Shown here piece after piece: positions 5,460-5,946 of a stretch of DNA of 5,946 nucleotides. The DNA comes from CALAED01 sp937891035 (GTDB taxonomy: Bacteria > Actinomycetota > Actinomycetes > Streptosporangiales > Streptosporangiaceae). Each line of letters begins with the position of its first letter. The stretch's first letter is position 1. The notes under the pieces were generated by a model, which searched no databases, was not told where the DNA came from, and saw nothing but the letters and a program-made list of their open reading frames with translations. Where the stretch lies: contig DASQSZ010000128.1 of the NCBI GenBank assembly GCA_035642125.1, forward strand, positions 1 to 5,946. Reading direction: 5' to 3'. The position numbers and the translations under genes were made by a program.

Positions 5460-5946
5460 TCAGCCGTCCACCATCCTGCTGATCTCGTCGGCGACGAGTG
5501 CCGCCTGTTCGGCGAGCTGCGGCGTCGGCGTCTGGTACACGTGCGCGAACAGGCGCGCGGGGTCGGGTTCCGCGTCCTTGGAAAGCCCGGCACGCATCGC
5601 CGCGGCGACATCGTCGGCGTCCTTGTCGAGCGCCGCCGCCTGCTCGGCGGTCAGCAGCGCGCGGTTCTCCAAGAACGTGCCGAGCCGGCGGAGCGGGTCC
5701 CGCGCGACCCAGGCGCCGACCTCCGCCTCGTCGCGGTAGCGCGTGGGGTCGTCGGCGTTGGTATGGGCCTGGACCCGGTACGTGTGCGCCTCCACGAGTT
5801 GGGGGCCGGCGCCGCCGCGGGCCCGTTCGACGGCCGTGCCGAGCACGGCGAGCAGCGCCGCGAGGTCGTTGCCGTCGACCTGTTCCCCCGGTATGCCGTA
5901 GCCGACGCCCTTGTGGGCGAGCGAGGGAGCGGCCGTCTGCCGGGCC
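5460..5946 (-). CDS. bkdA: 2-oxoacid dehydrogenase E1 component, alpha subunit (5' partial)
   Basis: Only the C-terminal 161 residues are in the window; the frame runs open off the right edge. A full protein would be about 360-380 residues, so the missing part holds the GDG...N Mg/ThDP-binding motif. Visible here are GYGIPGEQVDGND (16-27 of the partial protein), which is highly conserved in E1-alpha, and TYRVQAHTNADDPTRYR (55-71). The latter is the loop that carries the catalytic-region histidine (His61) and, in mitochondrial BCKDH and PDH, the phosphorylation sites; the main phospho-serine position reads Asn or Thr here. A helical C-terminal tail follows. The GTG at 5846 is internal, since conserved family sequence continues upstream of it. 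It ends in TGA one base before the E1-beta ATG (TGACATG), so the two are almost certainly co-transcribed and translated together. A pyruvate dehydrogenase alpha subunit is the alternative label. Confidence 0.93.
   Translation of the reverse strand, partial: ARQTAAPSLAHKGVGYGIPGEQVDGNDLAALLAVLGTAVERARGGAGPQLVEAHTYRVQAHTNADDPTRYRDEAEVGAWVARDPLRRLGTFLENRALLTAEQAAALDKDADDVAAAMRAGLSKDAEPDPARLFAHVYQTPTPQLAEQAALVADEISRMVDG

Noticed and set aside
5459..5611. N-terminal extension of E1-beta by 51 residues
   Set aside because: The extension overlaps E1-alpha in another frame and is Arg/Ser/Thr-rich, while MNQPETLTMAQAL at 5458 matches the normal E1-beta N-terminus.

Overview
The base composition is very GC-rich with strong third-position GC bias, and the 2-oxoacid dehydrogenase proteins resemble actinobacterial BkdA/BkdB/BkdC. 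Together these point to a high-GC actinomycete, perhaps a Streptomyces- or Actinomadura-like genus. That assignment is inference from protein and codon style; there is no rRNA marker here.

Layout, left to right. (1) Positions 1-527, + strand: the C-terminal part of an XRE-type helix-turn-helix regulator with a cupin sensor domain, cut by the window edge. (2) Positions 528-728: a 201-bp intergenic stretch with a fourfold 10-bp tandem repeat, a perfect 12-bp tandem duplication and a dyad/hairpin just before the next ribosome binding site. (3) Positions 729-3065, + strand: a 778-residue thiamine diphosphate enzyme of the homodimeric AceE (pyruvate dehydrogenase E1)/transketolase superfamily. It belongs to a shorter subgroup usually annotated 'transketolase' or 'pyruvate dehydrogenase', for which I know of no established substrate. 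(4) Positions 3066-3173: a convergent intergenic gap with short tandem duplications and two adjacent perfect hairpins, a likely bidirectional terminator. (5) Positions 3174-5946, - strand: a tightly packed operon transcribed right to left, E1-alpha (partial), E1-beta and lipoyl-bearing E2 of a branched-chain-type 2-oxoacid dehydrogenase complex. E1-alpha and E1-beta are 1 nt apart, and E1-beta and E2 share a 4-nt GTGA overlap.

How the genes may work together. The minus-strand operon encodes the E1 and E2 of a complex that decarboxylates a 2-oxoacid (probably a branched-chain one) and transfers the acyl group to CoA. No E3 (lipoamide dehydrogenase) lies in the window. The plus-strand enzyme is a second, structurally unrelated kind of E1 with no E2 of its own here. 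It also lacks roughly 50 N-terminal residues which, in E. coli AceE, contribute to E2 docking. It may therefore act without a complex, under control of the cupin regulator just upstream. This AceE-like enzyme and its repeat-rich upstream region are the most interesting part of the window; the bkd-type operon is well understood by family.
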